In this document: in pieces, positions 42,802-53,931 of the stretch | How the letters are laid out: the number at the start of each line of letters is the position of its first letter | How positions within the stretch are numbered: position 1 is the stretch's first letter | NCBI GenBank assembly: GCA_022813625.1 | Contig: JAKLMB010000015.1 | Coordinates: 434,001-498,000 of the forward strand | Source of the DNA: Aaosphaeria pasadenensis | Taxonomy: Eukaryota; Ascomycota; Dothideomycetes; Pleosporales | DNA: 64,000 bases | Reading direction: 5' to 3' | Made by a program: the position numbers and the translations under genes | The notes under the pieces: generated by a model | Database searches by the model: none | Seen by the model: only the letters and a program-made list of their open reading frames with translations | What the model was told of the DNA's origin: nothing

Positions 42802-42859
42802 CAAGGGGGGTTCGTTCCGTAGCAAAAAATAAAAAAAGCTATCCCACGGACCTCCATTG
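42802..42859. repeat. Palindromic element, copy A (degenerate)
   Basis: The element begins CAAGGGGGGTTCGT and ends ACGGACCTCCATTG. The two ends are imperfect inverted repeats around an A-rich centre. It shares end words with copy B 30 bases on. Confidence 0.5.
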
Positions 42860-42889
42860 AGCTTGCGAGTCTGGGCACTGTAGGGCTCA

Positions 42890-42931
42890 CAATGGGGGTT
42901 CGTTTTTTGGCCAAAACATGGACCCCCATTG
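42890..42931. repeat. Near-perfect 42-bp palindrome, copy B
   Basis: CAATGGGGGT at 42890-42899 is the exact inverse of ACCCCCATTG at 42922-42931, and the centre is TTTTGG|CCAAAA. Over the 21-bp arms only three positions differ, two of which would still pair as G-U in RNA. There is no spacer. Confidence 0.75.
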
Positions 42932-45329
42932 AGCAGTGTGGGTTTTCACTTACCTTGCTAGAACCGTATTCACTTCCCGGAGTCGGGTTGTTCCGCAATC
43001 CAGGTAGAAGTGATTTGGGAGGTCTTTTGAAGTTCAGTCCAGACATCTCCACAGGCGACCGGAGCTTCTTGTATGCAAGAGACGAAAATAGTCGGAGCTT
43101 AGGAAATGTGGGGGAGGGGATTGGCAGTGACAAAGTAAGTGAAATGCATACATACCGTTGAAGTCAACGTTTTTTTCTTAGGAGCTTCGAAAGCAGCTGA
43201 CAGTCTTGCGATTTGTAGCTGATGGTTGTATGAATTGGAAGTCGAAATGAGGTGTTTAAGTATGAGGGAAGTTGTGCAGTGTGTTGCCTGAGGCGACAGA
43301 TATGAAGCTTAGGATATACTAATGATTCCCATTCTATGACAATACGAACGAAGTTCGACCTCTATTGTGAAAGTGATTGCAGCCTGGATTTACCTGTGAT
43401 AGACAACGAACCAATGAGAAGGCCAAAAAACTCCAAATTCGTGCTGCTCTGTGGTGTTGTTATAGCTCAAAGGCAACGGCTGTAGGCAAACCAAGTTTCC
43501 CCACAACCAAAGCTAAATGACTGTGATTCTCAACAATACAATTCACAAGGGCAGCCGGGTATGACGTAGGTAGGGTTTCTCGTCGAAACCGAGTACTTCG
43601 GAGGGCGGAAGGCAGAATGAAACTAGATTGCGACGTATTCAGGTGCTGTTATTGTGTCTAATTGAAGCAGCGCATCATTGTGTTTGGACACGTTTAGACA
43701 GGAAGAACAAGAAGAAGATAGAAAGAAAGAGGGGAAGTTGTGTCATAAGATGCGTGCGATCAGGCCGTCTCTAGGTCATTGCAAATTTGGGGGGCAAGAG
43801 AAGATGCAACGTTGTTACGGCGGCCCCACGAGAACGAGCATCTGTGCCCTCTCGTAAGCCAGAGCTATGGAACTTGATCGGTGAGAAGGAATGACGCGAT
43901 GTGCATGTATGATATTCTCGCAATTGTTGTGATGTGATTGTGAGTTTGCGTATAGTGGATTGTGGATTCCGGAGCCAATGCCTTCCAACGATAACATTCA
44001 GTAAATCACAAGTTCAGATAGAGGGAGATTTTCGAACTACTCATTCTTGCTCGCATTATAAGATCCGTATGATCTGATTAATGGATGATAAAGCGTGCGA
44101 TACGATGACCTGAGCAGAAATGCATTGGTGGGAGTTCGGATGCTGGATAATTGATTGTTTACACTCTGTAGTAAGTAGCGGTACTTGCACATCCTGTGAG
44201 ACGATCCGTAACAGCAATGGAGTATGCATTACGGATAAAAGAAAAGGCACAGCAGATGGGATATTATAAAGGACGTGGAAATGAAGATGAAAAGGAAGAT
44301 GAAAATGACGATGGAGATGGATAATGGATTAGGATCTGAGTTGAGATGAGGTTGATGTTCAGATGCTCTAGAGGTAGGTAGTGGAGGCCAATGCTTCTTG
44401 GCGGTACCAAGTATGGTAGCCGCCATGGGAATGACTGGACGGGAACGTCTCTGTAGGCGAAACAAGCTGGGCCAATCATTGACCAGTCTGCGACTTCCCC
44501 ATTTATGCGGCCGCCTGTGCGCCCATACTTTTCTTGTTGCGAAGTAGCCTGGGCGCGTCATGAAGAAAGCCATCGCTATTGTATGCTATTTGTTGTTGCT
44601 ATTTGTGAATAGCCTGTAATCATTAGGAAAGTGATGCAACACATACTCAACACCAAGAAACTATCTATCGCGTGAATGTTGACTTTATTTCTCAAAACTA
44701 GAAGGGGGAATGTTGAATCGTTGATGGTGGTAGTTGTTAGTAGGAGGATGTGGAGGAGATGAGATGACGTTGATGGGAGCAAACAAGGAAGTTGCGGCCC
44801 AGACCGACCCGGCCATACAAAACTGCCCCCTCCCCCAGTGGTTTTGCGACTCTTTGAGCACCTCCTCTTTCGACCAACACGACAGACAAGAATCAACGAA
44901 GAGGTCGTGTTCCCTTGCACTCACTCTACCGACAATCTTCTTCATTTTGCGGAGAAGCCTGAATATCGTCATAGACAGGTCCCAGTCACGTACGACTGAC
45001 GCGCCTGGGCGACGTTCAGCCAGTAGAGATCGCAAGCCGTGGAACCTCCATATGGGACTCTCCCGCCTTGACAACTAAGACTTCGCCTCTGTCTCTCCAT
45101 CTGTTTTGTTTGACTGATCGCCTGCGTGACTCGGTAACGTGCGCATCAACCTCAGAATCATCCATTCATCTCAGACGACGAAACAAACCAGAAGTCTAAA
45201 ATAAAACTCTTGGAACAATTTGCTACAGATCGATTTGCACAACGCTTATTGATTGTAGCGTGTCGTTTCTTTTAGCCTGGCCTACCTTTTTCCAACGTCC
45301 CAGCCTGACCACCTGACAACCAATCGACT

Positions 45330-45416
45330 GGCCCTCAGGATTTGAACCGACTCCCTCCCCACAAGGGCGCCTAAGTTAATACAAGTCTCCATTCCACCCA
45401 TTCCACCATATCCCTC
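45330..45416 (-). other. tRNA-like sequence with A and B boxes (probably degenerate)
   Basis: On the minus strand TGGTGGAATGG (45408-45398) fits the pol III A box and GGTTCAAATCC (45348-45338) the B box, with tRNA-like spacing for a class II tRNA with a long variable arm. The left part resembles organellar or bacterial tRNA-Leu. However, the T stem pairs poorly and the acceptor strands do not match, so an intact tRNA is unlikely. It may be a pseudogene, or pol III-like by chance. Confidence 0.3.
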
Positions 45417-46020
45417 CGTTCCTGGACAGAGCCTCATCGGAAAATATATGCGCTGTTGAAACGCCCTGGTCGTGCAGACCTCCTGTTTGAGGTTCCTATT
45501 GGTTCCTCCGCAGCTGGTCTGCAAATAGGTCCTCGCTCTCTCGCGGTACGTACCCCGGCGCTTGCCAATACATCCTCACCTGTTTTCTTATTGTCATTGT
45601 GCAACGGTGATTCATTGGGGACGGTGTATAGCAACTCGCTTTACAAAAATATACCCCTTCACCCACTTTGTTTGCTGTCACCTCTCTCCATCATCTTGTC
45701 CTTCACAGTTTTCCTTCTCTCTTCACCTTTTTGCATTGTGTGGTGTTGATTTCCATTTTCACTTCCTTTCTCTTATTGTTCTATTGTCTTGCATCCTCCC
45801 TATTGTTCCTACTTAGAGTAATACCTCTCTTCTATTCTGTACTATTCTTGCGCCGCGCGCAATATCTCTGGCAGATACTATCCTCGTCCTCCCCAACAGC
45901 TTGCACATTGCTATTGCATAGATCTCTTTTCTTCTTTCCTTGTCGCCTTGCTCACAACATCGTCACTACCGACTCTAATACAAGGCCCAGACCTCGCGCT
46001 CACAGCCATCATCTTCCAAC

Positions 46021-48279
46021 ATGGCTTCCACAGTGAACCAACAGCAACCCTTCCCGGCCGTACCTCCATCTCTTTCCGCTGGCGATCATGAGATGCGAGA
46101 CTACTACGCCCCACATGATGCACCACGACCTACCATAAACCGGACACCATACCTTACACCATACCTCGGCCTTCGAGCTAGACTCTCACAGATATGGATC
46201 AACCGTTGGACTATCCTTCTCCTGCTCGTACTCGTCCGACTTCTCTTCGCCATCGCGGGCACCAACTCGAGCCTTTCCTCCGCACGCCGAGAGGCTCTCA
46301 GCGCATGCACCCAAGTCGAGAACATCGGAAGCTCCATGGCTTCCATGCCCCACTACATGGCCCAGGGCATGAACGAAATGACCGCCACCAGTGTCGAAAA
46401 GGCCATCAGTGGCCTCATGCAGATGCTTGAGCTCAGTGTCACCGCCGTCGAGGAGATCATCATCTTCGTCATTCACATGATGACTAGCACCTACCTCTGC
46501 CTCATCACCCTTGCCGTCCGCGGCAGCATGAAGGCAGCCGTAGAGATTGGCGAAAAGATCTCCGAGGGCTTGAACAAGACCATCGACGAGGTGACCGACA
46601 GCATGGGTGACGCCACCAAGACTGTCACCGACGGCATCAACTCAATTCTCGACAAAATTCAAAGCCTGCCCTTCACCGATGACTTCAAGCCACCTACAAT
46701 CGACCTCAGCAATGAAATCACGAAGCTCAAGGCGCTCGAAGCACCCCCAGAAATTCAGGAGGGAATCAACAAGCTCAACGGTTCTATTCCCACCTTCGAT
46801 CAAGTGCAGAACTTCACCGACACTGTCCTCCGCTTTCCCTTCGAGGAAGTCAAGAAACTCATCAGAGGATTGGATAAATACGAGTTCAACCGCACTTTGC
46901 TTCCCGTGCCTCAGAAAGAACGGCTTACGTTCTGTTCGGAGGGTAATTCCATCAACAGCTTCTTCGACGAACTTATCGAACTTGGAATTACCGGCCGCAG
47001 AATCGCTCTTGCCGTCTTGATCGTCGCCGCCATCCTCGTCTGCGTTCCCATGGCCTGGATCGAGATCCGTCGCTACCGCCAAATGAAAGAACACGCGGAA
47101 CTCTTCCAGAAAGGCCACGATGGGATGGACGTCGTCTATTTTGCCTCTCGCCCCCACTCCGCAAGCTGGGGCTTGTGGCTCGGCCAACGTTTTGGCTCTG
47201 AACGCCGCCAGACAATCGTACGCTGGGCATGGGCATACGCAACTTCCGTCCCCATGCTCCTCTTGCTTGCTCTCGGTATTGCTGGACTCTTCTCCTGTCT
47301 CTGCCAATACCTCCTCGTGAGGGCCATACAGAAGAAGGTTCCAGAGCTCACCGGCCAGGTTGCTGATTTCGCGGAAAAGGTCATCACGTCTCTTGACGCT
47401 TCGTCCATGTCATGGTCGAATGGTGTCAACGGGGTGATCGACAAGCTTGATAGCGAAATCAACGAAGACATCTTTGGCTGGGTCAATACAACCACCGAAG
47501 CAGTCAACGGCACCCTCAACACATTCGTAGAGGAAATGAGCAAGACCCTAGACACGGCGTTCGGCGACACGATCCTGCGCGACCCCATTGGTGACGTCCT
47601 CAACTGCCTAATCGGCCTGAAGATTGCATCTTTCCAGAAAGGACTTACCTGGGTTCGTGACCACGCACACGTTGGTTTCCCAGGCGTGCGCAACGACAGC
47701 CTCTCCATAAGCGCCCTGGCCAACAACGGTGACTCTTCCTCAGCTGCCGAACTACTCGCTGATCCCAACGGCAAGGCCAGAGACGAAATCACCGAAGCTG
47801 TCGACTACGTTGTCGGCAAGATCATCTCTGGCATCATCACCGAAGCGCTCATCTCCACAGCTCTCATCTGTATCTACTTGTTAATCGCTCTTGGTGGCGT
47901 GATCTACGCCTGCACTCTCTTCCCGCGCCGCAACCGGTCTGTTCCTGCAGACCCATACATCATCAACCCGGTCCTTGCGGACGAGAATGCACCAAAATCT
48001 GGGCCAAATGCACGTGACTATCCCGAGACTGCTGCTCCGCCATACGAGTATCACACTACGAAGCCGTCGTACACAATCACACCTCGACCATTCCGCACAA
48101 CCGACAACAACACGGAAACAGTCGGCCAAGTCGCGGCCCAACACTCAGTCATCGAATCTGCCCGCCCAGGGCATGCACGAAGCAGCAGTCATGGTCATTT
48201 TGCAGACCCCTCACCCCTCGACGAGAAGTCCAACCCTTTCGCCTCACCTACCGAGCAGAAGCGAAACCCCTTCCACTAG
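46021..48279 (+). CDS. PRM1: Plasma membrane fusion protein Prm1
   Basis: A single exon of 752 residues. A short N-terminal tail with NRTPYLTPYLGLRARLSQIWINRWT leads into membrane helix 1 (about 63-80). Further helices are near 140-162, 325-346, 410-432 and 612-640, giving the Prm1 pattern of long extracellular loops between hydrophobic segments. The loops carry amphipathic helices and N-glycosylation sequons (for example NKT, NFT, NRT). The cytosolic tail is Pro/Ser-rich and ends NPFASPTEQKRNPFH. Prm1 acts at the contact zone of mating or fusing cells to promote plasma membrane merger; in filamentous fungi it also affects hyphal fusion and sexual development. The pyrimidine-rich leader before the ATG is typical for a well-expressed fungal gene. 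Confidence 0.92.
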   Translation: MASTVNQQQPFPAVPPSLSAGDHEMRDYYAPHDAPRPTINRTPYLTPYLGLRARLSQIWINRWTILLLLVLVRLLFAIAGTNSSLSSARREALSACTQVENIGSSMASMPHYMAQGMNEMTATSVEKAISGLMQMLELSVTAVEEIIIFVIHMMTSTYLCLITLAVRGSMKAAVEIGEKISEGLNKTIDEVTDSMGDATKTVTDGINSILDKIQSLPFTDDFKPPTIDLSNEITKLKALEAPPEIQEGINKLNGSIPTFDQVQNFTDTVLRFPFEEVKKLIRGLDKYEFNRTLLPVPQKERLTFCSEGNSINSFFDELIELGITGRRIALAVLIVAAILVCVPMAWIEIRRYRQMKEHAELFQKGHDGMDVVYFASRPHSASWGLWLGQRFGSERRQTIVRWAWAYATSVPMLLLLALGIAGLFSCLCQYLLVRAIQKKVPELTGQVADFAEKVITSLDASSMSWSNGVNGVIDKLDSEINEDIFGWVNTTTEAVNGTLNTFVEEMSKTLDTAFGDTILRDPIGDVLNCLIGLKIASFQKGLTWVRDHAHVGFPGVRNDSLSISALANNGDSSSAAELLADPNGKARDEITEAVDYVVGKIISGIITEALISTALICIYLLIALGGVIYACTLFPRRNRSVPADPYIINPVLADENAPKSGPNARDYPETAAPPYEYHTTKPSYTITPRPFRTTDNNTETVGQVAAQHSVIESARPGHARSSSHGHFADPSPLDEKSNPFASPTEQKRNPFH

Positions 48280-50148
48280 ATCCGTATTCATCGATTAGCA
48301 CCCCCATCCTCACATGACCTTTTCGTTCGCGTTCTGAGTCTCCCAAGGCTGGGATGTGCTAGCTACATCGATCTGTGATGTAGACGTAATTGCTCGGGTT
48401 ACGTACCTTGGTCCCTAAGGTCTCTCTTTATCAGGTGATGCTTTGCTCTCTGATTTAGTAACCCCAGATTGCAGGAGCTAACGCTTCTCTCTGGGATGAA
48501 ACTGGTATTTCATATCTACATTCTTTTCAATTTAATTGCCCTAGCTTCGGTCTAATGCCTTCTCGCTCGACCAAGCGGGCACAATGTATTTTCGGTTTAT
48601 TTGTTATGTGTTGTGCTCTGCACATTGTCAGGCGGCGTTGGAAGATATCCCCTCAGTAATTGGCATATTTCGAAGTTTTTAGGATACCTCTTTTCATTAT
48701 TTTTCAAGTCAAGTATATTTTTCGTCATACTAAGAGTCTGTTCTTTCTTCTTCTCCTATGTCATCTCCAATACTGAGGCGCTTGTATGTCTTCCTTGGTA
48801 TGTCTGTTCCTTAAGGCACTTTCAACCCCGCTCCTCTCCAGGGACCTTCCTTCGCTACATTTCCCTTCTCCGCAGAAGTGGGATTTGATCGACTCCCGTC
48901 TGTCGTATTCTTCCCCGCCTCGTCGTTGGCTTGCCCGCTTGGCCGCGAAGTTTACGCATTCCGCAGTCCCTCGTTCCACTCTCTAGCGTTGTAGTCAAGG
49001 CTGCAATGTCAGCTGGGTTGTCTCGTCCCTGTGCACGAGCCGGGCATATTGTGTATGATCGCTCATTCGCCTCTGTCGTCCTCCCTTCCGCCTACATACA
49101 CTTTGTAGGTCAACCCCTCCAGCCCTATCATGGATGCATCTTCGGACCCGATTAGTTGGCTGTCGAGCTGGGAGGAAGGAGCCGATCCGACCGACCCATC
49201 CCTATCATCTTAGGAGAAATAGAGATCAGTGTGTTGGTCGTTGTATCGAGGACAAAGAGTTTGCTTTGATCGGTAACAAGCGTTCTAGCACTCCCTCCAT
49301 TACTTTCCTCCTTTGTTTTCTTTGTTTTTCGTTGGACCTCAAAGATAGAGGAGGAGTATTGTCTTCATTGTTTAAGAGCTGGAGTTTTAGAAAGAGATTG
49401 TCGCTTGCGTTGGCCGGTAATCGCGTGTGAAAACACGCGAACTCGAAGAACATTCCCTTTCCTTGGGATCGTGGGTTGAGTTCCTGCCGCGAATCTTCGC
49501 GGTACTGTCGATCCCTGGCTTTGCCGGGACAGTTTCCGTGGAATCGTGTAGGATGGTGGTGGATGTGTGGATGAAATTGACCCCTTGAAAGAACCTTTCT
49601 CTATTTGAGTTGGAATCTCCCGGCCTGTTTCATCTGGTGGTAATATTTGCGAAGGAACACACTCCTTTGGCAGTAGATAACAGAAAATACCGAAATGGTG
49701 GGAGAGGAGAGGGAGAAAGTTTGCGGTTTCAACCGACCAGATTGATTATATAGAACTGGGTTGCCGCAGATACACTAAATTGACAAAATACTTCTCCCTC
49801 TACACAACATACATTGGCCTGTGATCTATGCTTGAAGTCTATATTCATCTGAATGCTATTTTATAGACATACTCATTTCTGTGAATGCAGGGTCCACGTG
49901 CAGGTTGCACAGACCACCAAAGCTCCAACCGCGGCGATGACGCTGGAGAGCTTCCGACCTCAAAGCTCAAGGCTCCCTTCCTAACCTCCAATGACTACTA
50001 CCTCCAGGATCGGACGATGAAGCTTCGCACGACTGCAGTGATACCCTAATAATTGCAGCGTGACATCTCGCCGACCTCCACCTACATTCCTCGTCATCGG
50101 ACACATCTTAATTCCGCATATACCATCTCATCCCTCGACCTTGAAACA
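48280..50148. other. 1.9-kb intergenic region with hairpin cluster
   Basis: This holds the 3' flank of PRM1 and the promoter of VAM6. Open frames are short and T-rich. A run of hairpins lies at 49421-49532 (separate entry). Confidence 0.5.
49421..49532. other. Cluster of four consecutive hairpins (possible structured RNA)
   Basis: Hairpin 1, 49421-49440: TCGCGTGT-GAAA-ACACGCGA, a perfect 8-bp stem with a GNRA tetraloop. Hairpin 2, 49454-49468: TCCC/GGGA with a 7-nt loop. Hairpin 3, 49487-49502: CCGCGA/TCGCGG with a 4-nt loop. Hairpin 4, 49505-49532: CTGT/ACAG plus CCCTGGC/GCCGGG with a TTT loop and a bulge. The GAAA loop fits plus-strand RNA. No known RNA family recognised. Confidence 0.45.
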
Positions 50149-53100
50149 ATGCTCTCGGCATTCACAGCCCGCCCAATCGTCGAACTAAAACAACGCGACA
50201 AATCCAAGATCGAATCCATCCTCGCATATGGAGACAGAGTAATTGTCGGTCTAAGCACAGGCGCATTGAGAATATACCGAGTCAACGAGACCGTCGAAGA
50301 AGACGACGTCGCCAACCCCCAAGACGACGCCGCAACGAGTCGAGACAGCCCGCCCGCACAAGATAATGCCTCCACGACACCCTCTCCCACTCCAGCAGTC
50401 CGGCTCGCGGACCTCCTCCGCGAGGAAGAGAAGTTCTCGCGACGCCCGGTGACCCAGCTCGCTATCATCAAAGAAGCCAACATCCTCGTCTCGCTATCGG
50501 ATAACCATGTCTCCATCCACGACCTCCAGACCTATGCGCTGCAAGAACGACTCGAGAAGACGAAGGGAGCCACAGCGTTTGCGGTCACAAGTAACATTGT
50601 GAAGGATTCCAGCACGGGCATTCCCTCCATCGTGAGTCGTCTGGCTGTCGCTGTGAAGCGCAAGATCATTCTCTGGACATGGCAGGACATGGAGCTGAGC
50701 GGAGAGGCGGCGGAGATCACACTCGTCGCTACGGTCAAGAGTCTGACGTGGGCTACCGGAAAGAAGATCGTCGTCGGCATGGACCCCGGCTTCGTGATGG
50801 TGGACGTCGAGTCGCAGGAGGTGGCCGACATAGTCAAACCTGGCGCATTGGGCGATGGTGCTGGTGGACAAGGCGGGACGCGATTCGGCGCCGTGTCGTC
50901 TAGTGGAATGGGGTACATGGGCATGGGAAGCTGGGTGCCAAAACCTCTCGCTACTCCGCTAGGAGAGGGAGAGCTACTGCTGGCGAAAGACGTGAACAGT
51001 CTTTTCATCGACGTCGACGGCAATGCGAAGGAGAAGAGACAGGTGCCATGGCCCTCGGCACCGGAAGCGATCGCGTATTCGTACCCTTATATGCTCGCTT
51101 TGCAAGCACCGGCGAAGGGGGGACTTGAGGTCAGGAATCCAGACACATTAAACCTGCTACAGACGATCGCGCTGCCGAATGCGGGATTCGTGCATGTTCC
51201 GCAGCCGAACATTAGTCTTGCACATGCGGGCAAGGGGTTCTTGGTTGCGAGTGACAGATGTATATGGCGGATGGGGGCACAGAGCTACGAGACGCAGATT
51301 GATGAATTAGTTGTAAATGGGCGGCACGACGAGGCATTGAGTCTGCTGAACATGCTTGAGGATACGTTGCTAAAGGATAAGGAGGGGAGGGTGAGAGAGA
51401 TCATGATGCTAAAAGCGCAGACGCTTTTCGATGCTAGGAAGTATCGTGAGGCTATGGATCTTTTCACTGAGGCGAAGGCACCTCCTGAGCGGGTTATTGC
51501 GTTGTATCCGCGGTCTATCGCAGGAAAGCTTTCGATGGAAGAGAGCGTGAAGGCGCCTGAGAGTGAGGCCGATCCAGAAGAGTCGAATGGAGAAAAGGAG
51601 GCAGAGAAGAAGCCGGACGAGAGCCAGGCGGCGCCGTCTACACCAGCATCCACCATAGGTCGATCAATGATGGGGAGATGGGTTGGAGGCAGCAAAAAGG
51701 CCGACACCGATACGGCTTCGATTAGGTCTTCAACTAAAGACGATGCTACAGATAGTGCATCGATCAGGGGGAAGGCTTCAGAAGCCTCCACTCAACCCGA
51801 GAAGCTTGAGGGTAAGGATCTCAAGATCGCCGTTCACTCGTTACAGTCCTTCCTCGCGCAGTGCCGAGTACAGATCAAGCGTTTTATCGACATTGACGGC
51901 AACCTTATCGAACCATTGCCAGCGACAAGCGAGAGCCAGCAGGAGGATTACCTGCCACCCTTCCACTATTTCATTCATCAATCATCGCCTCCCGGACAGA
52001 TCGACTGGGCAGCGCGACTGCTAGAAGTTGCTCAGCTGGTTGATACGACGCTCTTCCGTGCCTATATGCTCGCGAGCCCCAGTCTTGCTGGCCCACTATT
52101 CCGACTGCCCAACTTCTGCGAGCCGGATGTCGTCAATGAGAAACTGTACGAGACAGGCCGTTACGCCGACTTGATCGACTTCCTGCACGGCAAGAAACTG
52201 CATCGCCAGGCTCTGGAACTCCTGGAGAAGTTTGGGAAGAATGAAGCCGACGAAGAGGTCACGCCCGCCCTCCAAGGTCCTCAACGCACAGTCGGATATC
52301 TCCAGCAACTCCCACCCGAGATGATCGATCTGATCCTCGAATTCGCCGAATGGCCACTGCATGTGGACCCCGAGCTAGGCATGGAAGTGTTCCTTGCCGA
52401 CTCGGAGAACGCAGAGTCTCTCCCGCGGCACAAAGTCCTAGACTTCCTCCGGAAAATCGATCTCAAGCTCGCCGTCAAGTTCCTGGAGCACATCATCGAG
52501 GAGTTGAACGATACGACGCCGGACTTCCACCAGACGCTTGTTGATCTGTTCCTGCAGCGGCTTAAGGGCGGACACGATCAGTTCGATAGCGATGAGGAGC
52601 GAGCGAGTTGGAGAGATAGGTTCCAGACGTTCTTGAAGACTAGCCAGTCGTACAATAAGATGCGTGTTTTCAGGGAACTGCCTAATAATGGTGAGTTCAC
52701 GCCCTACAACTACAGACTACAACGAAGGCAAGATACTGATACAACGTATAGACCCCGACTACTACGAGCCCCGAGCCGTCGTTCTAAGCAAACTCGGCCA
52801 GCACAAGCAAGCACTAGAAATCTACGTCTTCCAACTAAAAGACTACGACAAAGCCGAAGAGTAACGTCTTCCCCTAATCCCTCCCCTTTCCACCCACCAA
52901 CTAACACCCCCTCTTAGATACTGCAACACAACCTACCTCACCACCACCACCCTCACCCCCTCCACCCCCTCAAGCACCCCCCCTCAACCCCAACACCCAG
53001 AAGACCAAACAATCTACCACACCCTCCTATCCCTGTACCTCTCGCCCCCGCCCCCCAACCCCCCCAACTGGCCCCCCGCCCTCTCCCTCCTCTCCAAACA

Positions 53101-53542
53101 CGGCGCGCGCCTCCCAGCCTCAACAACCCTCTCCCTGATCCCCTCCACCCTCCCCGTCGCAGACCTGACATCCTATTTCCGCGGCCGCATCCGCGCCGCA
53201 AACGAGCGCCTCAATCAAGACCGCATCGTCGCGCGCCTCCTCGACGTAAACTACCGCGCCGTGGAGTCAAGGCTGCTCCTCGGCGACGAGCATGTTGCGG
53301 GTGAGCAGGGGGGGAAGCCTCCCGGCGGGAGGAATCGACGCGTGGTTATTTCCGAGGAGAGGCATTGTGGGGTTTGTCATAAGAGGTTTGGGGGGTCGGC
53401 GATTAGGGTGTTCCCTGATGGGAGTGTTGTGCATTCGGGGTGTTTGAGGGGGAGTGTCGGGAGGAGTGGCGGAGGAGGAGGTGGTGCTGGGGGGAAGGGG
53501 AAGTGGGAGAGGGGGGGTGTGGGGAGTGTGGTTTGGAGTTGA
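50149..53542 (+). CDS. VAM6: Vps39/Vam6, HOPS tethering complex subunit
   Basis: Exons 50149-52690, 52752-52860 and 52918-53542 give 1091 residues. The frame is open upstream to 50053, but MLSAFTARPIVELKQRDKSK is the familiar Vps39 start. An N-terminal CNH-like beta-propeller spans about 1-400 (IESILAYGDRVIVGLSTGALRIYRV). Then comes an alpha-solenoid with the Vps39 domain 1 sequence VIALYPRSIAGKLS near 475, an acidic Ser-rich insert (about 480-580), further clathrin-repeat-like helices (ELVVNGRHDEAL, DLIDFLHGKKLHRQALELL), and a C-terminal Vps39 domain 2 with CGVCHKRFG and VVHSGC zinc ligands. Vps39 tethers membranes at the vacuole through Ypt7/Rab7 and can link vacuole and mitochondria. The tail past the zinc site is Gly-rich and longer than usual. 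Confidence 0.9.
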
Positions 53543-53931
53543 AGGGAGAGAGGATTGCTGGAATCTATAGTTACGCGAATACCAAAGTTAGAGTTTGTTG
53601 TTTCTTTCGAGACGTAATTCACAGATGGCGTGGTGGTCACTTATGTGATGGTTATGACGGTTGTTAGGTGTTTTGTATGATGTCAAAGGTAGCTAGTTAC
53701 CCAAAGCTGAGGTATCTAAAGAATCTATCGTGATTTCTCTCATTCATGAGCCCCATCGCTAATCCGCTCGATGCCCGACAACGTTACCAGACGTTACTTG
53801 TCCACGCCTGCCTTCCTACCCCTACACCCATCGTATCCCTTTTGCCATACCTAGGTCGGAAATCTATACACGCCATGAAACCCTACGATTAAAAAAAGAG
53901 AACATCGGCTTCGAATCTTCCCAACTACAGA
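53543..53931. other. Convergent intergenic spacer
   Basis: About 390 bases between the 3' ends of VAM6 and the HbrB-type gene. Nothing further is seen. Confidence 0.5.

Larger units (their letters stand above)
42426..46020. other. 3.6-kb intergenic region
   Basis: The region lies between divergent genes (fungal orphan and PRM1). It holds two palindromic elements (42802-42931) and a tRNA-like element (about 45330-45416). Open frames such as 42609-43133 (minus), 44229-44573 (minus) and 44685-45074 (minus) have no motifs and overlap antisense frames. The last 400 bases before PRM1 form a strongly pyrimidine-rich leader. Confidence 0.5.

Noticed and set aside
42609..43133. 174-codon minus-strand frame
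   Set aside because: It runs through both palindromic elements and lacks motifs; overlapping plus frames exist.
45456..46036. Overlapping plus-strand frames before PRM1 rich in Leu, Ser and Phe
   Set aside because: They follow from the pyrimidine-rich PRM1 leader; the three frames look alike and none continues into PRM1.
48601..48986. Overlapping T-rich frames after PRM1
   Set aside because: They look like 3' UTR or spacer sequence, with no recognisable protein features.
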